A stretch of DNA of 64,000 nucleotides from Bin87 sp965203855 (GCA_965203855.1 CBDBDN010000008.1:124001-188000); one strand, 5' to 3'; shown: positions 50,718-59,151, counted from the first letter of the stretch. Numbers and translations are program-made. The notes: generated by a model not told the origin, from the sequence alone.

Positions 50718-51860
50718 ATGACCACCGCCAGCCCACCCATTCACACTTTCCAGGATCTATTGGACGCCTTGGAGCAGGATCCTCGCCTCCAGCAGGCGAT
50801 GCGCCGGCACGTCTTGGACCAGGAATTCCTGCAACTGCCGTCCATCGTCCGGGAACTCGTTCAAGGCCAATCCGAACTGCGGCAGGCAGTGGCCGAAAAC
50901 ACTGCGGCCATAGCACAAAACACCGCAGCCATAGCGCAAAATTCGCGGGACATCGCCGAGCTGAAAGAGGTAGTGGCGCAAAACTCCCGCGACATCGCCG
51001 AGCTGAAAGAGGTAGTGGCGCAAAACTCCCGGGACATCGCCGAGCTGAAAGAGGTAGTGGCGCAAAACTCCCGCGACATCGCCGAACTGCGGGAAGCCGT
51101 GGCGCAGAACACCCGGGACATCGCCGAGCTGAAAGAAGCCGTAGCGCAAAACACCGCGGCCATCGCGCAAAACTCCCGCGACATCGCCGAGCTGAAAGAA
51201 GCCGTGGCGCAAAACTCCCGCGACATCGCCGAGCTGAAAGAAGCCGTAGCGCAAAACACCGCGGCCATCGCGCAAAACTCCCGCGACATCGCCGAATTGC
51301 GGGAAGCCGTGGCGCAAAACTCCCGCGACATCGCGCAAAACTCCCGCGACATCGCCGAGCTGAGTAAAACCGTGTCCCGGTTGTCCGACAACGTCGCTTC
51401 CATATCCGGCAAAGTGGACAACCTGAACGGCACCCGCTACGAACAGGCGGTTGCCGGCGTCGCGCCCCGGTTCGTCCGCCGCATCTTTGATATGGCCGAC
51501 GCAGCAGTGAGTCATCGTTCCTGGCAGCATGGCGCCATAGTTCAGCAGGCCGTCATTTCCGACCGGCTTACTGATCGCGAGGCACGGGATTTGCTCAATG
51601 TTGATGTCGTATTATCCGGCCAACTTGCCGATGGCGTTTCAGTCCATGTGGTGGGCGAAATCTCGCTCACGGTGCAGGAAAAGGACGTCCGGCGCGCCGC
51701 ACAGCGCGCCCAACTGCTGAAAGCTACCCTTGACGATGACACCGCAGTGGTACATCCGGTTGCCTTTGGCAACGCAATCGGGGACGATGCGGCTACTGTT
51801 GCCGGACGCATCGGCGTGCATACGATAGTCGTTCCCGATTACGAATCGGATGACGGCTGA
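50718..51860 (+). CDS. Heptad-repeat coiled-coil protein with C-terminal degenerate PD-(D/E)XK-like domain
   Basis: A 380-residue protein. After a short helical head (FQDLLDALEQDPRLQQAMRR) residues 60-225 consist of 7-residue units. NSRDIAE alternates with LKEVVAQ or LREAVAQ, plus NTAAIAQ inserts; RDIAEL appears nine times. The DNA is therefore a set of 21- and 42-base repeats (about 50890-51365) able to change length. The last 130 residues (VDVVLSGQLADGVSVHVVGEISLTVQEKDVRRAAQRAQLL ... IVVPDYES) resemble the DUF3782-type nuclease fold, with Glu-x-Ser where Glu-x-Lys is expected. Function unknown. Confidence 0.7.
   Translation: MTTASPPIHTFQDLLDALEQDPRLQQAMRRHVLDQEFLQLPSIVRELVQGQSELRQAVAENTAAIAQNTAAIAQNSRDIAELKEVVAQNSRDIAELKEVVAQNSRDIAELKEVVAQNSRDIAELREAVAQNTRDIAELKEAVAQNTAAIAQNSRDIAELKEAVAQNSRDIAELKEAVAQNTAAIAQNSRDIAELREAVAQNSRDIAQNSRDIAELSKTVSRLSDNVASISGKVDNLNGTRYEQAVAGVAPRFVRRIFDMADAAVSHRSWQHGAIVQQAVISDRLTDREARDLLNVDVVLSGQLADGVSVHVVGEISLTVQEKDVRRAAQRAQLLKATLDDDTAVVHPVAFGNAIGDDAATVAGRIGVHTIVVPDYESDDG
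50890..51365 (+). repeat. Coding 21/42-base tandem repeats
   Basis: Repeated CGCAAAACTCCCGCGACATC GCCGAGCTGAAAGA units encoding the NSRDIAELKE heptads. Neighbouring copies differ by only one to three bases, implying recent expansion or homogenisation. Confidence 0.85.
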
Positions 51861-51917
51861 GTCTGGCCGGTTTCGCTGTTTGTACTTCGGGTTGTCGCAG
51901 CGCAGTAGTTTAAACCG

Positions 51918-51953
51918 TAGCAGGGGCGGGTTCCGGCGAACCCGCCCCTGCTA
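51918..51953. terminator. Hairpin between convergent genes
   Basis: TAGCAGGGGCGGGTTC pairs exactly with GAACCCGCCCCTGCTA around CGGC. It lies between the convergent repeat-protein and VOC genes, a likely two-way terminator despite the missing T run. Confidence 0.6.
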
Positions 51954-51982
51954 TTAGTTGCCGGATGCTGATGACGCAGCAG

Positions 51983-52438
51983 TCAGCTGATTGCCAGCAC
52001 GGTGTTTTGCCGGCCGGGGCGGCGCATTTCGGCCAGGCCGTCCGCCGGGTCGTCAAACTTGTCGTAGTAGAACTCAATGCCGTTGCCGTCCGGGTCCTCA
52101 AAATAGACGCTGCCGGTCATCCCATGGTCGGTAGTGCGATCCACTTTGACATCGTGCTCCAGCAGGGTATGGTAAAGGTCGCGCAGCGAGTCGAAATCCG
52201 CTACCTGCACGGCAAAGTGATTCAGCCCGATGTTGCCTTTGCGGGAAGGCGCGGCGTCATCCGACGCCTTGAACAGGGCCAAGTCGTGATGAATTTCGCC
52301 GCAGGTCAGGAAAGTGGCCGACCCATCAGGCCGTTGCACTGCGATGTCAAAGCCGAGGATTTCGGTGTAAAACTTGGTGGACGCGGCCACGTCGGAAACA
52401 TTGAGCACCAGATGGCCGACCTGCTTCGGTTTAACCAT
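51983..52438 (-). CDS. VOC-family dioxygenase/glyoxalase-like protein
   Basis: A 151-residue protein of the extradiol-dioxygenase type. VGHLVLNVSDVAASTKFYTEILGFDI gives the first metal His, GLNHFAVQVADFDSLRDLYHTLLEHDVKV the second, and DPDGNGIEFYYD the Glu ligand. All three metal ligands are thus present, so an active catechol-dioxygenase-like or related enzyme is plausible. ATG 52438 has AGGAGG upstream; a longer upstream frame is rejected. Confidence 0.85.
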   Translation of the reverse strand: MVKPKQVGHLVLNVSDVAASTKFYTEILGFDIAVQRPDGSATFLTCGEIHHDLALFKASDDAAPSRKGNIGLNHFAVQVADFDSLRDLYHTLLEHDVKVDRTTDHGMTGSVYFEDPDGNGIEFYYDKFDDPADGLAEMRRPGRQNTVLAIS

Positions 52439-52903
52439 TTTCCGCCTCCTTTTTCCTGTGCAGTGAGTTTGGGATTGAATCGAAACGTACGCCTGTTGCC
52501 GGCCAATATACGACAGATTGGATGAAATGGGCAATACTCCGGCGCAAGTTTGGCGGCGTTTCCCAATTAGGTGGCTGGGTTGGCAGCTGCGCCGGGATTG
52601 GGTGTTCCGGCTGCATTGCCAAGGTCATTTAGCAGTCCCATCGGGACGGAACTCCGTAACGGCTGATGCCCAGCATCCTGCCGTATCTTATCCCCAAACT
52701 GCGGGACTGGAGACGCTGCCAATGACGGTTGCAGATGGATATACCGCCGTCGGCCGGCAATATCCGTAAAATCCTGCTATAATTGCCGGGTTGCCATTTC
52801 AGGCGGCGGCCCGGCTTTGGGCTTTTACGCCGCTATCTTACCCGTTCCGCCGGCCAACCTACGGGCCGAGTTTGTAGATCCCATCACGCCAGGAGCGTAT
52901 CCG
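52439..52903. other. Divergent intergenic region with a promoter-like box
   Basis: 465 bases between the divergent VOC and aminotransferase genes. A TATAAT at 52778-52783 could serve the rightward gene with a leader of about 115 bases; its -35 partner is poor. Open frames in both directions lack composition and ribosome sites of genes. Nothing else is recognised. Confidence 0.4.
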
Positions 52904-54019
52904 ATGACCCTGACCAAGATTGCCCCCCAAAACCTGCGTACCCCCGGCCCGACGCCCATCCCGGACGACATCGTTGAGGAAATGTCGCTGCCGATGATTA
53001 ATCATCGGGGGCCGGAGTTCAGGGAGCTGATTGAGGCGACTACCGCCGGCTTGAAGCAGGTTTTTATGACTGCCGACGACCTGTATATCCTTACGGCCAG
53101 CGGCACCGGCGCGCTGGAGGCGGCGGTGGTCAATACCCTTTCTCCGGGCGATCGGGTTATTGCGTGCACCGCCGGCGCTTTCGGCGACCGCTTCGTGCAG
53201 ATTGCCGATACCTACGGCGCCGATGTGCTGCGGATGGATTTTGAGTGGGGCGACGCTATTGACCCGGACGCCATCCGCGCCGAGCTGCGTAAGGATGCGT
53301 CCATTAAGGCGGTGCTGGTTACGCACAACGAAACCTCTACGGGCGTTACTCACGATTTGGAGGCAATCGCCCGCGTGGTCAAGGGGGAGTTTGACAAGCT
53401 GCTGCTGGTGGACGCGGTAAGCAGCTTGGGCTGCCTGCCGCTGCCGGTGGACGGCTGGAACTGCGATTTGGTAGCGACCGGCTCGCAGAAAGGCTTTATG
53501 ATTCCGCCGGGGCTGGCGTTTATCAGCATCAGCAAGCGGGGCTGGGATGCTTACCAGGATGCCAAGATGCCCAAGTTTTACTTTGACCTGATGGCGGCGG
53601 AGCGTTCTCTGGCGCGGGGGCAGACGCCGTGGACGCCCAATGTGGCGCTGCTCTACGGCCTGCGCCTCGGCTTGGACCGCATCTTGTCCGAGGGCTTGGA
53701 ATCGGTGTACGGACGCCATGCCGATATTGGCGAATACTGCCGGGCCGGCGTGAAAGCGCTGGGATTGCAGCTGCTGGCCAACGATGAGGCGCGGGCTTCC
53801 AACACGGTTACCGCCATCAAGATGCCGGAGGAGATCGACGGCGGCAAGTTTATGGCGATGATGCGCCAGGAGGAGGGGGTAGTGCTGGCCGGCGGGCAAG
53901 GCAAGTTGTCCGGGCACTGCTTCCGTATCGGGCATTTGGGCTGGGTTGCCAAAGAGGATATTGCCGCCGTGCTGGAGGCGCTGGAACGGGTGCTGCCGAA
54001 AGTCGGTTTCAAGGGCTAG
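52904..54019 (+). CDS. Class V aminotransferase (alanine/serine-glyoxylate aminotransferase-like)
   Basis: A 371-residue PLP enzyme. TPGPTPIPDDIVEEMSLPMINHRGPEFREL is the classic N terminus of serine-glyoxylate or soluble hydrogenase-type small aminotransferases. ILTASGTGALEAAVVNTLSPGD binds PLP phosphate; VDAVSSLGCLPLPVDGWNCDLVATGSQKGFMIPPGLAF contains the Asp and the Schiff-base Lys. HCFRIGHLGWV ends it, with the substrate-binding Arg. It probably converts serine or alanine plus glyoxylate. AGGAGC precedes ATG 52904. Confidence 0.92.
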   Translation: MTLTKIAPQNLRTPGPTPIPDDIVEEMSLPMINHRGPEFRELIEATTAGLKQVFMTADDLYILTASGTGALEAAVVNTLSPGDRVIACTAGAFGDRFVQIADTYGADVLRMDFEWGDAIDPDAIRAELRKDASIKAVLVTHNETSTGVTHDLEAIARVVKGEFDKLLLVDAVSSLGCLPLPVDGWNCDLVATGSQKGFMIPPGLAFISISKRGWDAYQDAKMPKFYFDLMAAERSLARGQTPWTPNVALLYGLRLGLDRILSEGLESVYGRHADIGEYCRAGVKALGLQLLANDEARASNTVTAIKMPEEIDGGKFMAMMRQEEGVVLAGGQGKLSGHCFRIGHLGWVAKEDIAAVLEALERVLPKVGFKG

Positions 54020-54035
54020 GGGGTGTGGCGATATT

Positions 54036-54235
54036 GGCCGTAGATTCCGGCGTGCGCCGGAATGACGGTTGGGGGTTCGGAATGACGGTTGGGGGAATGG
54101 ATTCCGGCGTACGCCGGAATGACGGTTGGGGGTTCGGAATGACGGTTGGGGGAAAGGATTCCGGCGTGCGCCGGAATGACGGTTGGGGGTTCGGAATGAC
54201 GGTTGAGGGGGAATGGATTCCGGCTGAAGCCGGGA
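54036..54235. repeat. Tandem array of palindrome plus GGTTCGGAATGACGGTTGGGG units
   Basis: Three units of about 57 bases, each with ATTCCGGCGTGCGCCGGAAT then two GGAATGACGGTTGGGG segments, followed by a degraded fourth (GATTCCGGCTGAAGCCGGGA). The palindromic arms (GTGCGCC / GTACGCC variants) are the same as in the dispersed element. No unique spacers, so not CRISPR. Confidence 0.88.
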
Positions 54236-54249
54236 TGATGGTGAATTTG

Positions 54250-54756
54250 ATGTCATCCGTATCGCAATTGCAGCAGGCGATGGCGGCGCTGCGGCTGTCG
54301 TTGGCGAATATCCGCCATAAAGAGGAGCAGCTGGACGCTCAAATTGCCCAGTTTCGCACGCAGCTGCGGCGGCTGCCGCGCCAGGCGATCTATGGGCGCG
54401 CATCTTTGGAGATGGCGCTGGCGGCGATGGGGGAAATTGAGGAGCGGTTGCAGGATGCGGAGCAGAACCGGCGCCGGGTGCGGGCGATTAAAAAGGCAGC
54501 GCTGGACGAACTGGCGGCGCTGGAATCGGTGCAACAGGTAGCTGATGCCCGCAAGACGCTGGCGCAGCTGAAACAGCAGAATGGCCGGCAGCTGCCAGCC
54601 GACTCCGGTTGCGACTCCGCTGATACGGCAGATGCTGGCGATGCCGATGCAGTCGCGGCGGAAATTCGGCGTCTGGAGCAGTTCATTGCCCAGCACAGCC
54701 GGCGGGCCGAGCAGACGATAACGGCCAATTTTGAGGAGCGCCGGCAGCAGGATTAG
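54250..54756 (+). CDS. Coiled-coil protein of unknown function
   Basis: A 168-residue, almost wholly helical protein: SSVSQLQQAMAALRLSLANIRHKEEQLDAQIAQFRTQLRRLPRQ, then LQDAEQNRRRVRAIKKAALDELAALESV, and a final helix LEQFIAQHSRRAEQTITANF. No signal peptide or membrane helix. The ATG at 54250 has GGTGA five bases upstream; ATGs at 54235 and 54238 are in frame, and the reading frame continues back into the repeat array without a start that can be supported. No homologous family is recognised. Confidence 0.5.
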   Translation: MSSVSQLQQAMAALRLSLANIRHKEEQLDAQIAQFRTQLRRLPRQAIYGRASLEMALAAMGEIEERLQDAEQNRRRVRAIKKAALDELAALESVQQVADARKTLAQLKQQNGRQLPADSGCDSADTADAGDADAVAAEIRRLEQFIAQHSRRAEQTITANFEERRQQD

Positions 54757-55517
54757 GGCCGGCATTCCGGTTACGGGGTATTGACGCCGATGGGCAGGGG
54801 ATAGGCGGGATTGGTTCCCGCCCGTCCGGCTGCGGCATCGGCGTTGGGGTGGTTTTGCTGGGGTGGCGGTGCCTCCGTTGGTACAGGATGGGGGTTGTCA
54901 GGCGTGTCAGGCGGTTGATTGAACTGCTAGCGGGGTTCGGGGTTTCCGAGCTTTTTGGTTTCCAGGTCGGTTTCAGCCCTACGGCCGGAGGTTTTGCGCG
55001 TTGCTTTTGACGAGGCTGGCTTTTCGTCCGGGGACGGGGCGCTCCGTCTGGCGCCTTGGCAGGACCCGACTCCTTCGGTTAGTTTGACCGTGGGCGAGTA
55101 GGGAACGCCGGTGCGACTTGGATGCTGAATGACCGTAACGACCTGGAAATCGGTGGGCTCGGAGATTGGCTGCCTGACGAATCTGATTATAGCACGGCTG
55201 TACGGGTTCGCAAGGGGTTGGTGTCATTGGCGAAAATTGATTTTTTGGCATGGATAAAGGGGATGGACAGGATGGAGGGGGGTTTTGATTGGGCCGGGGG
55301 GATGGATTCCGGCGTGCGCCGGAATGACGGTTGGGGGTTCGGAATGACGGTTGAGGGGGGACGGAATGGGGGTTGGGATGACGGTTTTGGGGGCGGGTTG
55401 GTTGTTGGTGTGCTAGGATACCGCCGGATTGCGTAGTGGCGGGATGTCGTCGCAAACGCTCCGGTCTGATACGGGGCGGGGATTGGCGAGGCCGCCAACT
55501 TATGGGAGGGAATCATT
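54757..55517. other. Large gap with repeats, a leftward promoter and an unexplained conserved-looking segment
   Basis: Positions 54763-54800 copy the repeat at 17181. Positions 54927-55190 form a distinct, less repetitive block on the minus strand. Its promoter (TTGCGA 55213-55208, TATAAT 55191-55186, 16-base spacing) faces a stop-free frame of over 80 codons (ISEPTDFQVVTVIQHPSRTG... to GNPEPR), but that frame has no start codon and an unusual Lys/Ser-rich end. It may be a noncoding RNA or a gene remnant. Positions 55300-55360 hold another palindrome (ATTCCGGCGTGCGCCGGAAT) with ACGGTTG repeats. Confidence 0.45.
55186..55213 (-). promoter_or_regulatory. Leftward promoter in the 55 kb gap
   Basis: TTGCGA and TATAAT with a 16-base spacer on the minus strand. 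The same hexamer pair is used by the helicase gene at 25284-25312. Confidence 0.5.
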
Positions 55518-56624
55518 ATGAAAGGACGCATCGTTGTCGTCAAAGAGTACGGCAAGCCGTTTGAGATTGAGGAGTACGAAGCGCCGGAGCCGCAGCCGGG
55601 CGCCGTTTTGCTGCGGATGACGCAGGCGGGCATCTGCGGCTCTGACCTGCATACCTGGCGGGGCGACCAGACGCAGGAACACTTGCCGCTGCCGGATACG
55701 GGGCGGGTGATGGGACACGAAGGCACGGGCGTGATTGAGCAGCTGGGGGACGGCATCACTGCCGACTACTATGGCGCTGCGGTGAAAGAGGGCGACCGGG
55801 TGGTGTATGCCGCCGTGTTTCCGTGCTACCGCTGCCATATGTGCCTGCGGGGGAACACGAACTGGTGCGTGAACCGGCAGTATCCGGCGGCCGGCGTCTG
55901 GCCGTACTTCACCGGCACTTACGGCGATTTTCTGTATCTGCCGCCGCGGCATCCCTTTTTCCGCGTCCCGGACGAACTGCCGGACAGCCTGTTGGGGCCG
56001 GTCAACTGCGCGATGGGCACCGTAACGACCGGGCTGGAACGGGCCGGGATGAGTCACGGGCAGTCGGTAGTGATTATGGGCGCCGGCGGGCTGGGCATCC
56101 ACGCGACGGCGATGGCGAAAGAGCGGGGCGCCGACCGGGTTATTGTGCTGGATCGGCTGGAGAACCGGCTGGAGCTGGCGGAGGAGTTCGGCGCGGACGA
56201 TACCATCAACATAGAGGAGTTCAACACGCCGGAGACGCGCGTCCGGCGCGTGCGGGAACTGACGCGGGGACGGGGCGCCGATGTAGTGATGGAGCTGGTG
56301 GGGCGGGCGGATTTGCTGAAAGAGGGCATTGATATGCTGTCCAACGGCGGCACTTTTGTGGAAATCGGCGACATTGTGCGGGGGCAGGAAGTGTCCATTG
56401 ATCCGTCCAAGCTGTTGCAGGGCAAGAACATTGTGGGCAGTTTGATGTACCGGCCGGCGCTGCTGCCGGAGCTGCTGGACTTTCTGGTGCGGAATCAGGA
56501 ACGGCTACCGTTTCACAAGCTGGTGTCGCACACATTCCCGCTGGCGGAAGTGAACGAGGCGTTTGCGGCGGCGGAATGGAGCCAGCGGCAGACGGAGATT
56601 ACGCGGGCGATGCTGGTGCCGTAG
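55518..56624 (+). CDS. Zinc-dependent medium-chain alcohol dehydrogenase
   Basis: A 368-residue MDR enzyme. Catalytic zinc ligands are in AGICGSDLHTWRGD and GHEGTGVIEQLG; the structural zinc site is FPCYRCHMCLRGNTNWC (four Cys). The cofactor site is VVIMGAGGLGIHATAMAKERGADRVIVLDRLENRLELAEEFGAD, where Asp after the second strand favours NAD. It resembles threonine/sorbitol-type dehydrogenases; the substrate is unknown. GGGAGG precedes ATG 55518. Confidence 0.92.
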   Translation: MKGRIVVVKEYGKPFEIEEYEAPEPQPGAVLLRMTQAGICGSDLHTWRGDQTQEHLPLPDTGRVMGHEGTGVIEQLGDGITADYYGAAVKEGDRVVYAAVFPCYRCHMCLRGNTNWCVNRQYPAAGVWPYFTGTYGDFLYLPPRHPFFRVPDELPDSLLGPVNCAMGTVTTGLERAGMSHGQSVVIMGAGGLGIHATAMAKERGADRVIVLDRLENRLELAEEFGADDTINIEEFNTPETRVRRVRELTRGRGADVVMELVGRADLLKEGIDMLSNGGTFVEIGDIVRGQEVSIDPSKLLQGKNIVGSLMYRPALLPELLDFLVRNQERLPFHKLVSHTFPLAEVNEAFAAAEWSQRQTEITRAMLVP

Positions 56625-56720
56625 GGGGATGGGCCGGGGCCGCAGTCGCAGGCGTTGCGGCAAACTAAAATGTCCGGCGTCGGCGGTTTGCCGGCGCCGG
56701 GCGGCTGATGGAGGTTGAGA

Positions 56721-57440
56721 ATGACTATGCCAAACTTGTGCCAGTTTTGGGACTGTACTGAAACCACCGGCCGCCGGAACTATTTCCTGTGTCCTAACCA
56801 TTATCCCGGATACCAGGCGGGGACGATTGACAAATGCCCGGGGTGCGGCAGCTACAAGGACGCCAAGTTCGGAGTCTGTTTTAACTGCCGCCGTCGATCG
56901 ACTGCTGCGCCGCCGGTCGGTTCAACCGATGCCGCTACGAGCCGTCCGCAAGCCCCCGTTCAGGTTGCCGAACCGCAAGCGGACGATCCCCGGCAGCGTT
57001 ACCCGGCACAGTACCGCACTTCCGACGGCCATTACGTCCGTTCACGGGCGGAAGCGATGGTTGATGACTGGCTTTATAATCATCACATCGCCCACGCTTA
57101 CGAGCGCAAGTTGCCCGTAACAGAGGATGCCATATCCGATTTTTACTTGCCGCAAGGCAATGTGTACATTGAGTTCTGGGGGAAGGAGGAGGACGCTGCT
57201 TACGCGCGGCATATGCGGGAAAAGCAGGAAATCTATCGGCGGAACGACTTACGGTTGATTTCGTTGACGGACGCCGAGTTGTACAGTCTCGACGACCATA
57301 TGCCGCGGCTCCTGCGCGACTACGGTATCGGCATCGTCTATCGGAATGCAATCAACTGGGTTATAATCCGCAGCACAACAAACCAAACCGGCCAGCGTGG
57401 GCCAACCACCACGCCGGCCGCTATCGGAGATGCAGAATGA
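56721..57440 (+). CDS. Double-zinc-finger protein with PD-(D/E)XK (Vsr/DUF559-like) nuclease domain
   Basis: A 239-residue protein. The N-terminal 56 residues form two metal sites: Cys7-x4-Cys12 with Cys24-x2-His27, and Cys39-x2-Cys42 with Cys53-x2-Cys56 (CQFWDC, FLCPNH, CPGC, CFNC). A Pro/Ala linker follows. Residues 105-190 hold a very-short-patch-repair-like nuclease: VRSRAEAMVDDWLYNHHIAHAYERKLP, DFYLPQGNVYIEFWGK. Likely catalytic residues are Glu111, Asp140 and Glu151. The stop overlaps the next gene by four bases, and both proteins share the zinc-finger head, so they probably act together. GGAGG precedes ATG 56721. Confidence 0.8.
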   Translation: MTMPNLCQFWDCTETTGRRNYFLCPNHYPGYQAGTIDKCPGCGSYKDAKFGVCFNCRRRSTAAPPVGSTDAATSRPQAPVQVAEPQADDPRQRYPAQYRTSDGHYVRSRAEAMVDDWLYNHHIAHAYERKLPVTEDAISDFYLPQGNVYIEFWGKEEDAAYARHMREKQEIYRRNDLRLISLTDAELYSLDDHMPRLLRDYGIGIVYRNAINWVIIRSTTNQTGQRGPTTTPAAIGDAE

Positions 57441-58342
57441 CTACGCCTAACCAGTGCCAGTTTTGGGACTGCGACGAAATCATCCGCCGGAACCATTTCC
57501 TGTGCGCCCTGCATTACGAGGGCTACGAAATGGGGCTGATTAACCAGTGCCCGTCCTGCGGACAGTACAAGGATACCGAGTATGACGTCTGCCTCGTCTG
57601 CTACCGTCAACCGGCTGCGGCGCCGCGGACCAGCGCATCAGCCGCTGCGCCGCGTGCCGGCGCATCCGACGCCGCTTTGCTTGAGGAATTGCGCGGTCTG
57701 CGTCGCAGTATGGCCCGGCGGGACGGATTGCAAGAGTTTATGGTGTTCAGCAATGACACACTGGAGCAGCTGGCGGCGATGCGCCCTACTACCGAAAGGG
57801 CAATGCTGGCAATCAGCGGCATCGGCCCGGCCAAGATGGAACGGTATGGGGCGGATGTGCTCGGGGTGATACGGGCGTCTGTGTCGGCGCCGTCCGGACG
57901 GGAGAGTCGGCGGCCGGCTGCTGCTGCTGCTACCGTGGAACGGGATAACCGGGAATTTGCAGCGGACAAGGATGCCGACCGCTTTTTCGTGTACATCTTG
58001 ATGCAGAACGACGGGGATTACTACATTGGGCAAACGCGCGAGATCCACGAGCGGCTGCATGAGCATCAGAACAATATGTCCCAATGCACTCGAGGCAAGG
58101 AACCCAAGCTACAGTGGTTCACTACGGTGCAAACGCGCAAAGAAGCGGCTGACTTGGAAGCGGACCTGAAGCAGATGAAGGCCAACCCCGGCGGCCTCCG
58201 GGAAATCAATCGCTGGATTGTTGACTTCGAGCATCTGGTCAAGCGGCTGGACTACGAGCCGTACCAGTCAACGCCGCATCCTGCGGAACGGCTGCCTCAC
58301 GGTGGGGTGTCGCCGCCGTCATCCCGGCGTGGGCGGCGGTAG
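57437..58342 (+). CDS. Double-zinc-finger protein with HRDC and GIY-YIG nuclease domains
   Basis: A 301-residue protein. The same zinc-finger head (CQFWDC, FLCALH, CPSC, CLVC, residues 7-55) is followed by a RecQ-type HRDC helix bundle (about 82-150: LRGLRRSMARRDGLQEFMVFSNDTLEQLAAMRPTTERAMLAISGIGPAKMERYG). Then comes a GIY-YIG nuclease (about 183-260: FFVYILMQNDGDYYIGQTREIHERLHEHQNN, with a later Glu in KEAADLEADLKQ). HRDC domains bind DNA or RNA structures; GIY-YIG cuts one strand. It overlaps the upstream nuclease gene as ATGA. I do not recognise this two-gene combination. Confidence 0.82.
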   Translation: MTTPNQCQFWDCDEIIRRNHFLCALHYEGYEMGLINQCPSCGQYKDTEYDVCLVCYRQPAAAPRTSASAAAPRAGASDAALLEELRGLRRSMARRDGLQEFMVFSNDTLEQLAAMRPTTERAMLAISGIGPAKMERYGADVLGVIRASVSAPSGRESRRPAAAAATVERDNREFAADKDADRFFVYILMQNDGDYYIGQTREIHERLHEHQNNMSQCTRGKEPKLQWFTTVQTRKEAADLEADLKQMKANPGGLREINRWIVDFEHLVKRLDYEPYQSTPHPAERLPHGGVSPPSSRRGRR

Positions 58343-58493
58343 TACGGCAACGTGTATCAGGACGATATGGCGGATGTGGATGATCTGCCGTTATAGCTGC
58401 CGGCGTCGGGTGTAGAATTGCCGGCAAGGGTACGGTAAAGCGCGCGCCGCCGGAACCGGGTTGCCATCCGGCGGTTGCGTGAGGAGTTGGACG

Positions 58494-58859
58494 ATGATTG
58501 TTGAGAAAAAGCGGCCGCTGAAAGACGGCCTGCCGCCGATGCATCCCGGCGAATTTCTGGCGGAGGACATTGCGGAAATGAAAATGTCTCCGTGCGAGTT
58601 TGACGCCGCCCTGGGCGTGTGTCCCGGCACTACGGCCTTGCTGCTGGACAAGTGCAACGATGTTACGCCGGAACTGGCGCTGCGCCTGGCCCGCTATTTC
58701 GGCACTACGGCGCAGTTCTGGCTGGGTTTGCAGTCTGATTACGAGGTCAAGATAATCGCCCGCCGGCGCGGCAAGGCTATCGCCGCACAAGTTCGCCCGC
58801 TGGTGGACTATGGCAGCGGGGGCGGATTGCCTGGCAGCGTCGGCGAGGCCGCCGACTGA
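58494..58859 (+). CDS. HigA-type (XRE) antitoxin, first module, upstream copy
   Basis: A 121-residue HigA-like antitoxin: PPMHPGEFLAEDIAEMKMSPCEFDAALGVCPGTTALLLDKCNDVTPELALRLARYFGTTAQFWLGLQSDYEV. MHPGE(F)L and TPELALRLARYFG...FWL are hallmark HigA motifs, DNA-binding and dimerisation. GAGGAG precedes ATG 58494. It overlaps the toxin start by one base (TGATG). In standard hig operons the toxin comes first; here an antitoxin gene lies on each side of it. Confidence 0.88.
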   Translation: MIVEKKRPLKDGLPPMHPGEFLAEDIAEMKMSPCEFDAALGVCPGTTALLLDKCNDVTPELALRLARYFGTTAQFWLGLQSDYEVKIIARRRGKAIAAQVRPLVDYGSGGGLPGSVGEAAD

Positions 58860-59137
58860 TGATAGCCGGTTTCCGGGGTCGGGATGCCAGGCGGCTATTT
58901 TTCGGGGAGCGGGTGCCGGCGTACCAAAGTTTTGCGAAACCGGCGTTGCTGCGTCTGCAAGATCTGAATCGGGCTAATACCCTGTCAGACTTGGCGCACC
59001 GCCGGGGCAACCGGCTAGAGGCTCTCGCCGGCGATCGGGTCGGGCAGTACAGCATCCGCATTAACCGGCAATGGCGCATCTGCTTTCGCTGGTACGATGG
59101 GGATGCTTACGATGTTGAAATCGTGGACTATCACTAA
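58859..59137 (+). CDS. HigB/RelE-type toxin
   Basis: A 92-residue RelE-superfamily toxin: IAGFRGRDARRLFFGERVPAYQSF, then LRLQDLNRANTLSDLAHRRGNRLEALAGDRVGQYSIRINRQWRICFRWYDGDAYDVEIVDYH. The GNRLE-L-GDR-GQYSIRIN-QWRICFRW block matches ribosome-dependent mRNA endonucleases of the HigB type. It appears intact. Its upstream antitoxin overlaps by one base, and a second antitoxin starts 15 bases after the stop. Confidence 0.9.
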   Translation: MIAGFRGRDARRLFFGERVPAYQSFAKPALLRLQDLNRANTLSDLAHRRGNRLEALAGDRVGQYSIRINRQWRICFRWYDGDAYDVEIVDYH

Positions 59138-59151
59138 CGGAGACGCTATCT

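Noticed and set aside
50757..51530. Long antisense frame with a repeated GDVAGVLRH pattern
   Set aside because: The pattern is only the complement of the heptad-repeat coding sequence at 50890-51365.
54036..54235. Possible CRISPR-like array
   Set aside because: The intervals between palindromes are themselves repeats, not unique spacers, and no cas gene is present.
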